Under the pieces are notes generated by a model. The model worked only from the letters and a program-made list of their open reading frames with translations, was not told the DNA's origin and ran no database searches. Positions 39,198-45,989 of a stretch of DNA of 45,989 bases are shown here, in pieces. This DNA is from Actinobacteria bacterium OV450 (lineage in GTDB: Bacteria; Actinomycetota; Actinomycetes; Streptomycetales; Streptomycetaceae), in the NCBI GenBank assembly GCA_001298555.1, contig LJCW01000347.1, positions 1-45,989 of the forward strand, in the 5' to 3' direction. The stretch's first letter is position 1, and each line of letters opens with the position of its first letter. A program made the translations under genes and the position numbers.

Positions 39198-40058
39198 TTT
39201 CTCCTGACCCCGCGCTGGTGGGGGATCAACGTCTTCGTCGCGCTCGCCGTGCCCGTCTGCCTGTTCATGGGGACGTGGCAGCTCGGCCGGTTCGAGGACC
39301 GCGTCGACACGCACCGGGAGGCGACCGCCGAGCGGCCCGCCGCCGAGGCCGCCGCGCCGCTGGAGTCGCTGCTTCCGGTGGACAAGAAGACCTCCGGACG
39401 CCTCGCCTCCGCTTCCGGCGAGTACGCCGAGCAGCTGCTCGTCCCCGGCCGGCTGCTCGAGGGCAGGAGGGGCTTCTACGTCCTGACGCTGCTGCGGACC
39501 GACTCCGGCAAGGCCGTCCCGGTGGTCCGGGGCTGGCTCCCGGGCACCGCCGACGCCGCGAGGGCCCCGGCCGCGCCGACCGGGCGGGTCGAGGTGACGG
39601 GTGCGCTGCAGGCCTCCGAGGACTCCACCACCAAGGGCGTCCACGCCGAGGGCGGCCTGCCGGCCGGGCAGCTGGGGGTGATCGGGGCGGCCTCACTGGT
39701 CAACCTCGTGCCCTACGAGCTGTACGACGCGTGGCTCACGGTGCAGACCCCGGCGGACGGGCTGACCCCCGTGCCCGCGCAGGCGCCGAGCAACACCGGG
39801 CTCGACCTGAAGGCCTTCCAGAACCTCGGCTACACCGGCGAGTGGTTCGTCTTCGCCGCGTTCGTTCTGTTCATGTGGTTCCGGCTCTACCGCCGCGAGG
39901 TGGAGACCCTGCGCGACGCCGAGGCCGGGCTGCTGCCCAAGGAGCCCGCCGCCGCGGCGCCGGCCTCCGCCACGGCCGGGGGTACGGCTTCCGCCACCGC
40001 CGGGGATACGGCTTCCGCCGCGCCCGACGCTACGGTTTCGGCGCGTCCAGCGGAATGA
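39189..40058 (+). CDS. SURF1 family cytochrome oxidase assembly protein
   Basis: 289 residues from GTG 39189, placed 6 bases after TACGGT. The N-terminal VHRFLLTPRWWGINVFVALAVPVCLFMGTWQLGRFEDRV is the SURF1 first-helix signature (Trp-Trp, Gly-x-Trp-Gln); an extracytoplasmic domain with QLLVPGRLLEGRRGFYVLTLLRT and PVVRGWLP follows, then a second helix, GEWFVFAAFVLFMWFRLYRREVETLRD. SURF1 helps insert heme a into cytochrome c oxidase. The C-terminal tail (about 250-289) is an Ala/Thr/Gly repeat encoded by three 24-base units and overlaps the convergent gene by 29 bases; it is not part of the family core. Confidence 0.93.
   Translation: MHRFLLTPRWWGINVFVALAVPVCLFMGTWQLGRFEDRVDTHREATAERPAAEAAAPLESLLPVDKKTSGRLASASGEYAEQLLVPGRLLEGRRGFYVLTLLRTDSGKAVPVVRGWLPGTADAARAPAAPTGRVEVTGALQASEDSTTKGVHAEGGLPAGQLGVIGAASLVNLVPYELYDAWLTVQTPADGLTPVPAQAPSNTGLDLKAFQNLGYTGEWFVFAAFVLFMWFRLYRREVETLRDAEAGLLPKEPAAAAPASATAGGTASATAGDTASAAPDATVSARPAE
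39969..40040. repeat. Three 24-base tandem repeats in the SURF1 3' end
   Basis: 39969-39992 and 39993-40016 differ at three positions, and 40017-40040 is a more diverged copy. They encode ATAGGTAS, ATAGDTAS and a related block. The array overlaps the end of the convergent gene, so it affects both C-termini. Confidence 0.75.
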
Positions 40059-41136
40059 CGCCCGTGCGGTAGACCGTCCCGCCGCAGGCCGACGGGATCG
40101 TCGCCTGCGTGGTCGGCGCACCCGGCAGGGCCGTGTTCGGCGTGTGCGTCACCGCCACCCCGGGCGTCTCCGGGGCCTTGCTCCCGCTGTCCGGTTCCGG
40201 GCCCTTCGCGGCGGTCGCTTCGCCCGCCGTGCGCTGCCCGGTGTCCGGCGATCCGCCGGCGGGGGGCTTGGGTCCCGGGTCGGGCGTGGCCGCGGGGCAG
40301 GACTGCGCCGAGGGCACCCACGCGAAGCGGACCTCGTACGCCGTGTACGGCTGGAGCAGCAGCAGCGGCGTCTCCGCCGAAGGGTCGGGCAGACCGGCCG
40401 CCGGGTCCCCCGCCGTGTGGCCGACCACGGTGACCCCCGCGGACTTGCCCGGCGAGGCCGCCGACACCGAGGCGGCGGTCACGGTGTCCGGGCCGACGAC
40501 GGTACAGCCGCGCCCCGACACGTTGGTGACCTTGAAACTGCCGTACACCTTGCCGTCGGACTCCGGGGCCCGGGCGCTGCCCTGCACCCCGAGCTGCTCC
40601 GAGCTGCATCCGGGTACGCCCGGAGCCGCCACCGGGGGCAGCGGGCCGGTCCCGGCGTAGGCGCCCGCCGAGGCTCCGCCGCCGTCGGGGCCGGCCGTGG
40701 AGCCGCCGGTCGGGGCGCCGCCGGTCTGCGCGTCGGGGTGGACGCCGGGGCCGCCCGTCTCCACGCCCTTGCCCGCCGCCTTGCCGGGCTGCGGCGGGGT
40801 GCCGGCGCCGTTCTGGTGCGGGTCGGAGGTGCCGGCGCCCGCCGTGGCACCGGGCTGCTCGCCGTGCCCGGCCATGGCGGAGTGGTCGGTGGCCGAGCCC
40901 TCGCCGCCGGTGATGTGCAGGTGCAGGGCCGCCGGGACGGCCGTCCCGGCCAGCAGCACGGCCGCCACCGCCCCGATGACGGCCTGCCGCTTGCGGGTCC
41001 GGCGTACGGGGACCGCGTACTGCAGCCGCTCCAGCGCGCCCGCGGAGGGCTCCAGGCCCTCGACGGCTCCGCGCAGCAGGCTCCGGAGCGCCTCTTCCTC
41101 GCTCGCCCCGCCCGGCGGAGTGTGGTCGTCCCTCAT
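40030..41136 (-). CDS. Membrane-anchored secreted-domain protein partnered with the sigma factor (putative anti-sigma-like)
   Basis: 368 residues; the ATG overlaps the sigma-factor stop (ATGA), so the two are coupled. A short cytoplasmic N-terminus, GGASEEEALRSLLRGAVEGLEPSAGALERLQYAVPVRRTRKRQ, leads to one membrane helix (about 52-70, AVIGAVAAVLLAGTAVPAAL), then a long Gly/Pro/Ala-rich linker and an extracellular beta domain with GKVYGSFKVTNVSGRGCTVVGPD and several Cys. This topology is that of an anti-sigma regulator, but no zinc-binding HxxxCxxC motif is seen, so anti-sigma activity is inferred only from gene pairing. The linker DNA is low complexity. Confidence 0.75.
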   Translation of the reverse strand: MRDDHTPPGGASEEEALRSLLRGAVEGLEPSAGALERLQYAVPVRRTRKRQAVIGAVAAVLLAGTAVPAALHLHITGGEGSATDHSAMAGHGEQPGATAGAGTSDPHQNGAGTPPQPGKAAGKGVETGGPGVHPDAQTGGAPTGGSTAGPDGGGASAGAYAGTGPLPPVAAPGVPGCSSEQLGVQGSARAPESDGKVYGSFKVTNVSGRGCTVVGPDTVTAASVSAASPGKSAGVTVVGHTAGDPAAGLPDPSAETPLLLLQPYTAYEVRFAWVPSAQSCPAATPDPGPKPPAGGSPDTGQRTAGEATAAKGPEPDSGSKAPETPGVAVTHTPNTALPGAPTTQATIPSACGGTVYRTGVIPLDAPKP

Positions 41137-42014
41137 GACTGCGCAGCCTCCATCGCCACCCGCAGCGCGGCAATGCCCCGCGATCCGTACGCCTTGACCG
41201 AGCCGAGCGAGACGCCGAGCGTCTCGGCGACCTGGGCCTCCGTCATGTCCGCGAAGTACCGCAGCACCAGCACCTCGCGCTGGCGCCGCTGGAGTCCGCG
41301 CATCGCCTTGATGAGATCGTCACGTTCCAGCTGGTCGTACGCGCCCTCTTCGGCACTGGCCATGTCCGGCATCGGCTTCGAGAGCAGTTTGAGGCCGAGG
41401 ATGCGGCGGCGCAGCGCGGAGCGCGAGAGGTTGACGACGGTCTGGCGGAGATACGCCAGTGTCTTGTCCCGATCGCGCACGCGGTTGCGGGCGGAGTGGA
41501 CCCGGATGAACGCCTCCTGGACGACGTCCTCGCAGGAAGCGGTGTCGTCGAGGAGCAGCGCGGCCAGCCCGAGCAGCGAGCGGTAGTGGGCCTGGTAGGT
41601 CTCGGTGAGGTGGTCGACCGTGGTGCCTGCGACGACGGCCGGCTCGGCGGCCGTGGCCCCGTCGGCTGCGGCCCCGTCGGCTGCGGCCGCGTCGGACGTG
41701 GGCGTGGACCCTCCGGCGACGGCGGACTCGGCAGCGGCGGCCGCCTCCCCCGCGTTACCCGCGGCCTCCGCGCTATCGCGGGGCGCGGGCACGCGACCGC
41801 CCCGGGTGGGTACGGCAGGCGGTGCGGCGAGCGGCACGGCCGGCGGGACGGGAACGATCACCGGGAAGCCGCCGGACGCGGGCACGGGCACGCGCGAAGG
41901 CCGGCGCCGCGCACTGATTGCGCTGCGCGCCGGTACGACGGCGAAGTCGAGAAGTGCCTCTGCCACGCCAGTTGGACACGCGTCCCCCCACCAGGGTTGT
42001 ACGCGTGAGGCCAC
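41133..42014 (-). CDS. SigE-family ECF RNA polymerase sigma factor
   Basis: 293 residues from GTG 42012-42014; the start is uncertain because no clear ribosome site exists and the first 130 residues are Ala/Pro-rich, probably disordered. The sigma core begins near HLTETYQAHYRSLLGLAALLLDD (region 2.1), with DTASCEDVVQEAFIRVHSARNRV (2.2-2.3) and TLAYLRQTVVNLSRSALRRR (2.4); region 4 is LQRRQREVLVLRYFADMTEAQVAETLGVSLGSVKAYGSRGIAAL, which contacts the -35. The pattern fits the Streptomyces SigE (SCO3613-type) group. A 15-base DNA repeat (about 41655-41690) encodes Ala-Ala-Asp-Gly repeats in the leader. Two palindromes upstream may be its regulatory sites. Confidence 0.88.
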   Translation of the reverse strand: MASRVQPWWGDACPTGVAEALLDFAVVPARSAISARRRPSRVPVPASGGFPVIVPVPPAVPLAAPPAVPTRGGRVPAPRDSAEAAGNAGEAAAAAESAVAGGSTPTSDAAAADGAAADGATAAEPAVVAGTTVDHLTETYQAHYRSLLGLAALLLDDTASCEDVVQEAFIRVHSARNRVRDRDKTLAYLRQTVVNLSRSALRRRILGLKLLSKPMPDMASAEEGAYDQLERDDLIKAMRGLQRRQREVLVLRYFADMTEAQVAETLGVSLGSVKAYGSRGIAALRVAMEAAQS

Positions 42015-42124
42015 CTCACCAGCGAAGTCCCCGTTGCCCTCATGCGTACCCGCTCTTCCTGATTGCCCCGCCCGTCCAGGCGGCAGTCAGGCCATCACCT
42101 TGATCAAGGGATCAGCACTGATCC
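42005..42124. promoter_or_regulatory. Palindromes upstream of the sigma-factor gene
   Basis: CCTTGATCAAGG (42098-42109) is a perfect 12-base palindrome. Sharing its last two bases, GGATCAG-CA-CTGATCC (42109-42124) is a second perfect inverted repeat. A third, GTGAGG-N3-CCTCAC (42005-42019), straddles the putative sigma GTG start. The first two lie 85-110 bases upstream of the gene and 12 bases after the asd stop; they could be operators or a terminator. Confidence 0.5.
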
Positions 42125-42135
42125 TACAAAGTGAA

Positions 42136-43213
42136 TTACGCGAATTCACCAGCGATCAGTTCCGCGGTCTGGGTGGCATTCAGGGCGGACCCGTTGCGGA
42201 GATTGTCCGCGCACACGAAGAACTCCAGGGAGTGCGGATCGTCGAGCGAGGCCCGCAGCCGTCCCACCCACGCAGGATCCGTCCCGGCCGCGTCCACCGG
42301 GGTCGGGAACTCCCCGGCCGCCGGGTCGTCCACCACGACCACGCCGGGCGCGGCCTCCAGGATGTCCCGGGCGTGCGAGGCGTCCACCTCGGCCTCGAAC
42401 CGCGCCCGTACGCTCAGCGAATGCCCGGTCAGCACGGGCACCTGTACGCAGGTCACCGCCACCGGCAGCGCGTCCAGCTGCAGGACCCGGCGCGTCTGCG
42501 CCCGCACGGCCAGCTCGTGCGAGGACCAGCCGCCCTCGCACAGCTCACCGGACCACGGGACCACGTTCAGGGCGAGCGGGGCCGCGAAGGGACCGGCGTC
42601 CTCACCCACGGCGCGGCGCACGTCCCCGGTGTGCTCCCCCAGGGAGGTGCCGGCGACCAGCGACAGCTGGCGGCGCAGCGCCTCGGAACCGGCCCGTCCG
42701 GCCGCGCTCGCGGCCTGGTACGAGGACACGGTCAGGGTCGGCCAGCGCGTACTCGGCGTGCAGCGCGCCCAGGGCCGCGATCATCGCGGCGGTGACGCAG
42801 TCCGGGCTCGCGACGATCCCGCGCGGCCGCATCCGTACGGCCTGGGCGTTGACGCAGGGCACCACCAGCGGCACCTCGGCGTCCTCCCGGAAGGCCGCGG
42901 ACTGGTCGACGGCGACGGCTCCGCGCGTGACGACGACGGGCGCCCAGCGGGCCGAGACCTCGGCCGGGGTCAGGAACAGCACCACGTCGCCCGGGCCGAT
43001 GCCGTCGAAGGCGTCCTCGGTGAGGGCGAGCACCTCGCTCTCCTCACCGCGCACGGTCAGCATGCGGCCGGCCGACCGCCCGGAGGCGATCAGCCGGATG
43101 TCGCCCCAGACGTCCGCCCGCTGGGACAGGATCTGGAGCACGACGGAGCCGACTGCTCCGGTCGCCCCGACCACGGCGAGCGCCGGAGCCGGGGCCGACC
43201 GGGGCGGCGTCAT
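42136..43213 (-). pseudogene. asd: Aspartate-semialdehyde dehydrogenase gene with one-base frameshift
   Basis: Minus-strand gene of about 358 codons if repaired. The N-terminal frame (ATG 43211-43213, overlapping the ask stop) reads ALAVVGATGAVGSVVLQILSQR (NADP-binding), VPCVNAQAV and IVASPDCVTAAM (active-site Cys region), then HAEYALADPDRV. The following frame continues SSYQAASAAGRAG and GHSLSVRARFEAEVD to the normal C-terminus (TAA 42136-42138). The frames join if one G is removed from GGG at 42735-42737. The enzyme makes aspartate semialdehyde for lysine, methionine, threonine and diaminopimelate synthesis. Streptomyces usually have a second asd copy elsewhere, so loss may be tolerated. 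A sequencing error is the main alternative. The Cys context is unusual (SPDC versus NPNC). Confidence 0.85.
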
Positions 43214-43731
43214 CGTCCGGTGCCTCCGTAGACGACGGCCTCGTCGCTGTCGGAGTCGAGGCCGAAGGCCGTGTGCACGGCGCGCACGGCGTCGTTCACG
43301 TCGTCGCCCCGGGTGACGACCGAGATGCGGATCTCGGAGGTCGAGATCAGCTCGATGTTGACGCCCGCGTCGGACAGCGCCTGGAAGAACGAGGCGGTGA
43401 CGCCCGGGTTCGTCTTCATGCCCGCGCCGACCAGGGAGATCTTGCCGATCTGGTCGTCGTAGCGCAGCGAGTCGAAGCCGATGGCGCCCTTCGCCTTCTC
43501 CAGGGCGTCGATGGCCTTGTGACCCTCGGCCTTGGGGAGGGTGAAGGAGATGTCCGTCAGGCCCGTGGACGCGGCGGACACGTTCTGCACGATCATGTCG
43601 ATGTTGATCTCGGCGTCCGCGATGGCGCGGAAGATCGCCGCGGCCTCGCCCGGCTTGTCCGGGACGCCGACGACCGTGATCTTGGCTTCGGAGACGTCGT
43701 GAGCGACTCCGGAGATGATGGCGTGCTCCAC
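43210..43731 (-). CDS. Aspartokinase beta subunit (internal in-frame start)
   Basis: 173 residues from GTG 43729-43731, in frame within ask. An AAGGGGA ribosome site lies about 8 bases upstream of this GTG. The product VEHAIISGVAHDVSEAKITVV is just the two ACT regulatory domains. In Corynebacterium, Mycobacterium and Bacillus the same internal initiation yields a beta subunit that forms an alpha2beta2 enzyme; that it happens here is inferred from the ribosome site and position. Confidence 0.65.
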   Translation of the reverse strand: MEHAIISGVAHDVSEAKITVVGVPDKPGEAAAIFRAIADAEINIDMIVQNVSAASTGLTDISFTLPKAEGHKAIDALEKAKGAIGFDSLRYDDQIGKISLVGAGMKTNPGVTASFFQALSDAGVNIELISTSEIRISVVTRGDDVNDAVRAVHTAFGLDSDSDEAVVYGGTGR

Positions 43732-44484
43732 CTGCGCGTCCCCTTGCGGATTCTCGTTGCTGACCCAGGTGCCCGGCAGTCCCGAGAAGGACGAGCGGAC
43801 GTGGATCGGGATGTTGTAGCGGCGTGCGTACTCGACGCACCGGTGCAGCAGCACCTTGGAACCGGACGCGGCCAGCTCCAGCATGTCCTCGGAGGAGATC
43901 CAGTCGATCTTCCGGGCCTTCTTCACCACGCGCGGGTCCGCGGTGAACACACCGTCGACATCGGTGTAGATCTCACAGACCTCGGCGTCCAGCGCCGCGG
44001 CGAGCGCGACGGCGGTCGTGTCCGAGCCGCCCCGGCCGAGGGTGGTGATGTCCTTGCTGTCCGCCGAAACGCCCTGGAAGCCGGCGACGATGGCGATGTT
44101 GCCCTCGTCCAGCGCCGTCCGGATACGGCCCGGCGTGACATCGATGATGCGCGCTTTGTTGTGGACCGAGTCGGTGATCACACCCGCCTGGCTGCCGGTG
44201 AACGACTGGGCCTCGTGACCCAGGTTTTTGATCGCCATGGCCAGCAGGGCCATGGAGATACGCTCTCCGGCGGTCAGCAGCATGTCGAACTCACGCCCGG
44301 CAGGCATCGGGGATACCTGCTCGGCGAGATCGATCAACTCGTCCGTCGTGTCGCCCATCGCGGAAACCACGACGACCACCTGGTGGCCGTTCTTCTTGGC
44401 GTCCACGATCCGCTTGGCGACGCGCTTGATGCCCTCGGCATCGGCTACGGAGGAGCCTCCGTACTTCTGCACGACAAGGCCCAC
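43210..44484 (-). CDS. ask: Aspartokinase (alpha subunit)
   Basis: 424 residues from GTG 44482-44484 after GAGGAGCGC; the longer frame to 44562 has no ribosome site. The kinase domain starts GLVVQKYGGSSVADAEGIKR, with VVVVSAMGDTTDELI, EFDMLLTAGERIS, ITTLGRGGSDTTAVALA (ATP/aspartate binding) and YTDVDGVFTADPR. Two C-terminal ACT domains (about 255-424, KITVVGVPDKPGEAAAIF and KISLVGAGMKTNPG) bind lysine and threonine for concerted feedback inhibition, as in the corynebacterial enzyme. Catalyses aspartate to aspartyl phosphate, the first step of the aspartate family. The overlap with asd suggests a coupled operon. Confidence 0.96.
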   Translation of the reverse strand: MGLVVQKYGGSSVADAEGIKRVAKRIVDAKKNGHQVVVVVSAMGDTTDELIDLAEQVSPMPAGREFDMLLTAGERISMALLAMAIKNLGHEAQSFTGSQAGVITDSVHNKARIIDVTPGRIRTALDEGNIAIVAGFQGVSADSKDITTLGRGGSDTTAVALAAALDAEVCEIYTDVDGVFTADPRVVKKARKIDWISSEDMLELAASGSKVLLHRCVEYARRYNIPIHVRSSFSGLPGTWVSNENPQGDAQVEHAIISGVAHDVSEAKITVVGVPDKPGEAAAIFRAIADAEINIDMIVQNVSAASTGLTDISFTLPKAEGHKAIDALEKAKGAIGFDSLRYDDQIGKISLVGAGMKTNPGVTASFFQALSDAGVNIELISTSEIRISVVTRGDDVNDAVRAVHTAFGLDSDSDEAVVYGGTGR

Positions 44485-44674
44485 GTGCGCTCCTCGCTCA
44501 ATCCAGTACTGCGGTCGCGGGCCAGTGTAACGAGCGACCGCAATACGGCCGACGCGTACCACATCATGGACATCCGGTTCACCCCGTGATCACGCCGGGA
44601 CCGGTGCCCGCCGTGGCCTTGGCCCGTCCCGCGCCGCGTGACGGCTGTGGCTGCAGCCGCGGCTGCGGCTGCCG

Positions 44675-45349
44675 CTACCCCTCGCCGACGCTCCGGCGGA
44701 CCGGGCCGCGGCCGATGGTGCCGAGCTCCTCCGCCATGACCCGGCCGGCCTGCTCGGCGAGGTCGTCCTCGCCCAGGTCCTCGTCGGTGTCCAGGCCGTC
44801 CAGCTCCTCCAGCGGCTGGTCCAGCCGTACGTGCGCGACCAGCGACTGGAGGGCGCGCAGCGTGGCCGAGGCCGTCTGGCCCCAGTTGGAGAAGTACGAG
44901 AACTGCCACCACCACAGCGCCTCGGTCGTCCGGCCCGCCCGGTAGTGGGCCAGGCCGTGCCGCAGGTCCGCCACCACGTCGGCCAGGTCGTCGGAGATCC
45001 GGTGCGCCACTGGCGCCTTGCGCGGCTCGTACGGGTCGAAGACCTCGGAGTACACGTCGACCGGCTCGAGCATGTAGGCGAACCGCTCGCGCAGCTCGTC
45101 GACGTCCGGCTCCGGGCCGAGGTCGGGCTCGTACCGCTCGTCGGGCAGGACGTCCTGGTACGCGCCCAGCCGGCCGCCCGCCAGCAGCAGCTGGGACACC
45201 TCCAGGAGGAGGAAGGGCACCGCGCTGTCCGGGTCCTCGCCCTTGGCCACCTCGGCGACCGCGACGATGAAGGACTCGATCTGGTCCGCGATCTGGACGG
45301 CGAAGTCGTCCGGATCCTGGGCCAGGGCGTGCAGCGTTGCGTCAGACAT
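44675..45349 (-). CDS. DUF5063-family protein
   Basis: 224 residues from ATG 45347-45349, overlapping the recR stop by eight bases; GGAAGG lies 10 bases upstream, inside recR. The protein is acidic and helical: QIADQIESFIVAVAEVAKGED, LLLEVSQLLLAGGRLGAYQDVLPDERYEPD, VDVYSEVFDPYEPRKAPVAHRISDDLADV and ALWWWQFSYFSNWGQTASATLRALQSLVAH. This matches DUF5063, which is found next to recR in streptomycetes. No catalytic motif seen; function unknown. The conserved Trp-Trp-Trp-Gln-Phe segment may form a binding surface. Translationally coupled to recR, suggesting a shared role, perhaps in recombination or simply operon economy. Confidence 0.8.
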   Translation of the reverse strand: MSDATLHALAQDPDDFAVQIADQIESFIVAVAEVAKGEDPDSAVPFLLLEVSQLLLAGGRLGAYQDVLPDERYEPDLGPEPDVDELRERFAYMLEPVDVYSEVFDPYEPRKAPVAHRISDDLADVVADLRHGLAHYRAGRTTEALWWWQFSYFSNWGQTASATLRALQSLVAHVRLDQPLEELDGLDTDEDLGEDDLAEQAGRVMAEELGTIGRGPVRRSVGEG

Positions 45350-45941
45350 CGAGAAGTCGCCTTCCTTCAAAGGCCCGCCCGAGCGTGACCTCGTCCGCGT
45401 ACTCCAGATCTCCCCCGACGGGGAGCCCGCTGGCCAGGCGGGTCACCTTCAGGCCCATGGGCTTGATCATGCGGGCCAGGTACGTGGCGGTCGCCTCGCC
45501 CTCCAGGTTCGGGTCGGTGGCGAGGATCAGCTCGGTCACCTCACCGTCCGCGAGGCGCGCCAGCAGCTCGCGGATGCGCAGGTCGTCCGGGCCGACGCCC
45601 TCGATCGGGCTGATCGCGCCGCCGAGGACGTGGTACCTGCCCCGGAACTCGCGGGTCCGCTCGATCGCGACGACGTCCTTCGGCTCCTCGACCACGCAGA
45701 TGACCGTGGCGTCGCGGCGCGGATCGCGGCAGATGTTGCACCGCTCCTCCTGCGCCACGTTTCCGCACACCGCGCAGAACCGGACCTTGTCCTTGACCTC
45801 CAGCAGTGCGTGCGCGAGGCGCCGGACGTCGGTGGGCTCGGCCTGCAGGATGTGGAAGGCGATCCGCTGCGCGCTCTTGGGCCCGACGCCGGGCAGCCTG
45901 CCCAGTTCGTCGATCAGGTCCTGGACCACGCCTTCGTACAC
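45342..45941 (-). CDS. recR: Recombination mediator protein RecR
   Basis: 199 residues from GTG 45939-45941 with GAAGG eight bases upstream. The helix-hairpin-helix ELGRLPGVGPKSAQRIAFH (about 12-30), zinc finger Cys56, Cys59, Cys68 and Cys71 (CAVCGNVAQEERCNIC), Toprim domain (about 79-175) with VVEEPKDVVAIERT and EVTELILATDPNLEGEATATYLAR, and the C-terminal Walker B-like tail are all present. RecR with RecO loads RecA onto gapped DNA. Upstream genes (often ybaB/dnaX) lie outside the window. The DUF5063 gene overlaps its last codons. Confidence 0.97.
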   Translation of the reverse strand: MYEGVVQDLIDELGRLPGVGPKSAQRIAFHILQAEPTDVRRLAHALLEVKDKVRFCAVCGNVAQEERCNICRDPRRDATVICVVEEPKDVVAIERTREFRGRYHVLGGAISPIEGVGPDDLRIRELLARLADGEVTELILATDPNLEGEATATYLARMIKPMGLKVTRLASGLPVGGDLEYADEVTLGRAFEGRRLLDV

Positions 45942-45989
45942 GGACTGCCTTCTTTCGGGATGGGTGGGTGGGTCGGGAGAGGGTGGGTG

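Noticed and set aside
44653..44666. Palindrome GCAGCCGCGGCTGC in the gap between the DUF5063 gene and ask
   Set aside because: It sits inside a run of GGCTGC-type simple repeats, which generate such palindromes automatically.

Overview
The window is high-GC actinobacterial DNA and almost certainly comes from a Streptomyces chromosome. The evidence is the very high third-codon-position GC, frequent GTG starts, ATGA/GTGA stop-start overlaps, a WblA-family protein, Crp, a Tad pilus locus with a DUF4244 pilin-like gene, and a gene order that matches from memory the Streptomyces coelicolor core region around SCO3557-SCO3618. It is mostly conserved core chromosome. It also holds a decayed integration site and several intergenic elements that are not ordinary genes.

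Layout. 1-4564 (minus): Tad/Flp-type pilus or secretion locus: ssd/CpaE-like ATPase, CpaF/TadA ATPase, two TadB/TadC-type membrane proteins, a DUF4244 pilin-like peptide and a truncated TadE-like protein. 5042-9599: HAD phosphatase-like protein, a candidate 6S-like RNA, a degenerate Fic-like protein, a MinD/CooC-like ATPase and a deacetylase-like lipoprotein. 9844-17738 (plus): SulP-carbonic anhydrase fusion, acetyl-CoA synthetase, NhaA antiporter, small membrane protein and epoxide-hydrolase-like enzyme. 17739-18150: short tandem repeats and a possible small gene. 18151-21259 (minus): MarP-like membrane protease, CoA-type Nudix hydrolase and endonuclease III. 21442-23013 (plus): crp and a nucleotidyltransferase-fold protein. 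23153-25899 (minus): tightly packed metabolite-repair-like genes (L12-CTD membrane protein, MBL hydrolase, Nudix, RidA, DUF4177). 25999-28298 (plus): two ArsA/Get3-like ATPases, convergent with wblA. 29107-32932: bifunctional penicillin-binding protein, YqeY-like protein and metallophosphoesterase.

33046-34317: tRNA-Pro(CGG) with a strong terminator, a broken tyrosine-integrase remnant beside it, and an alpha/beta hydrolase of the perhydrolase/haloperoxidase type. This looks like the scar of an integrated element. 34402-37250 (minus): GNAT acetyltransferase, a hypothetical protein, a cytosine-deaminase-like amidohydrolase and two tiny charged proteins. 37352-40058 (plus): S9 peptidase and SURF1. 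40030-45941 (minus): recR, a DUF5063-like protein, aspartokinase (with an internal start for its beta subunit), an aspartate-semialdehyde dehydrogenase gene broken by one extra base, a SigE-family sigma factor and its membrane-anchored partner.

How the genes work together. Most units are short operons with overlapping codons. About fifteen genes have a -10-like hexamer, often exactly TAGGCT, ending 6-8 bases before the start codon, which suggests leaderless transcripts. The most notable observations are the 6S-like RNA, the integrase scar at tRNA-Pro, the asd frameshift, paired DnaA boxes in front of the Tad locus, a DasR-like operator in front of acs, and the palindromes at the SURF1 and sigma-factor promoters. 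No CRISPR array, intact insertion sequence, intact phage or biosynthetic cluster was seen.
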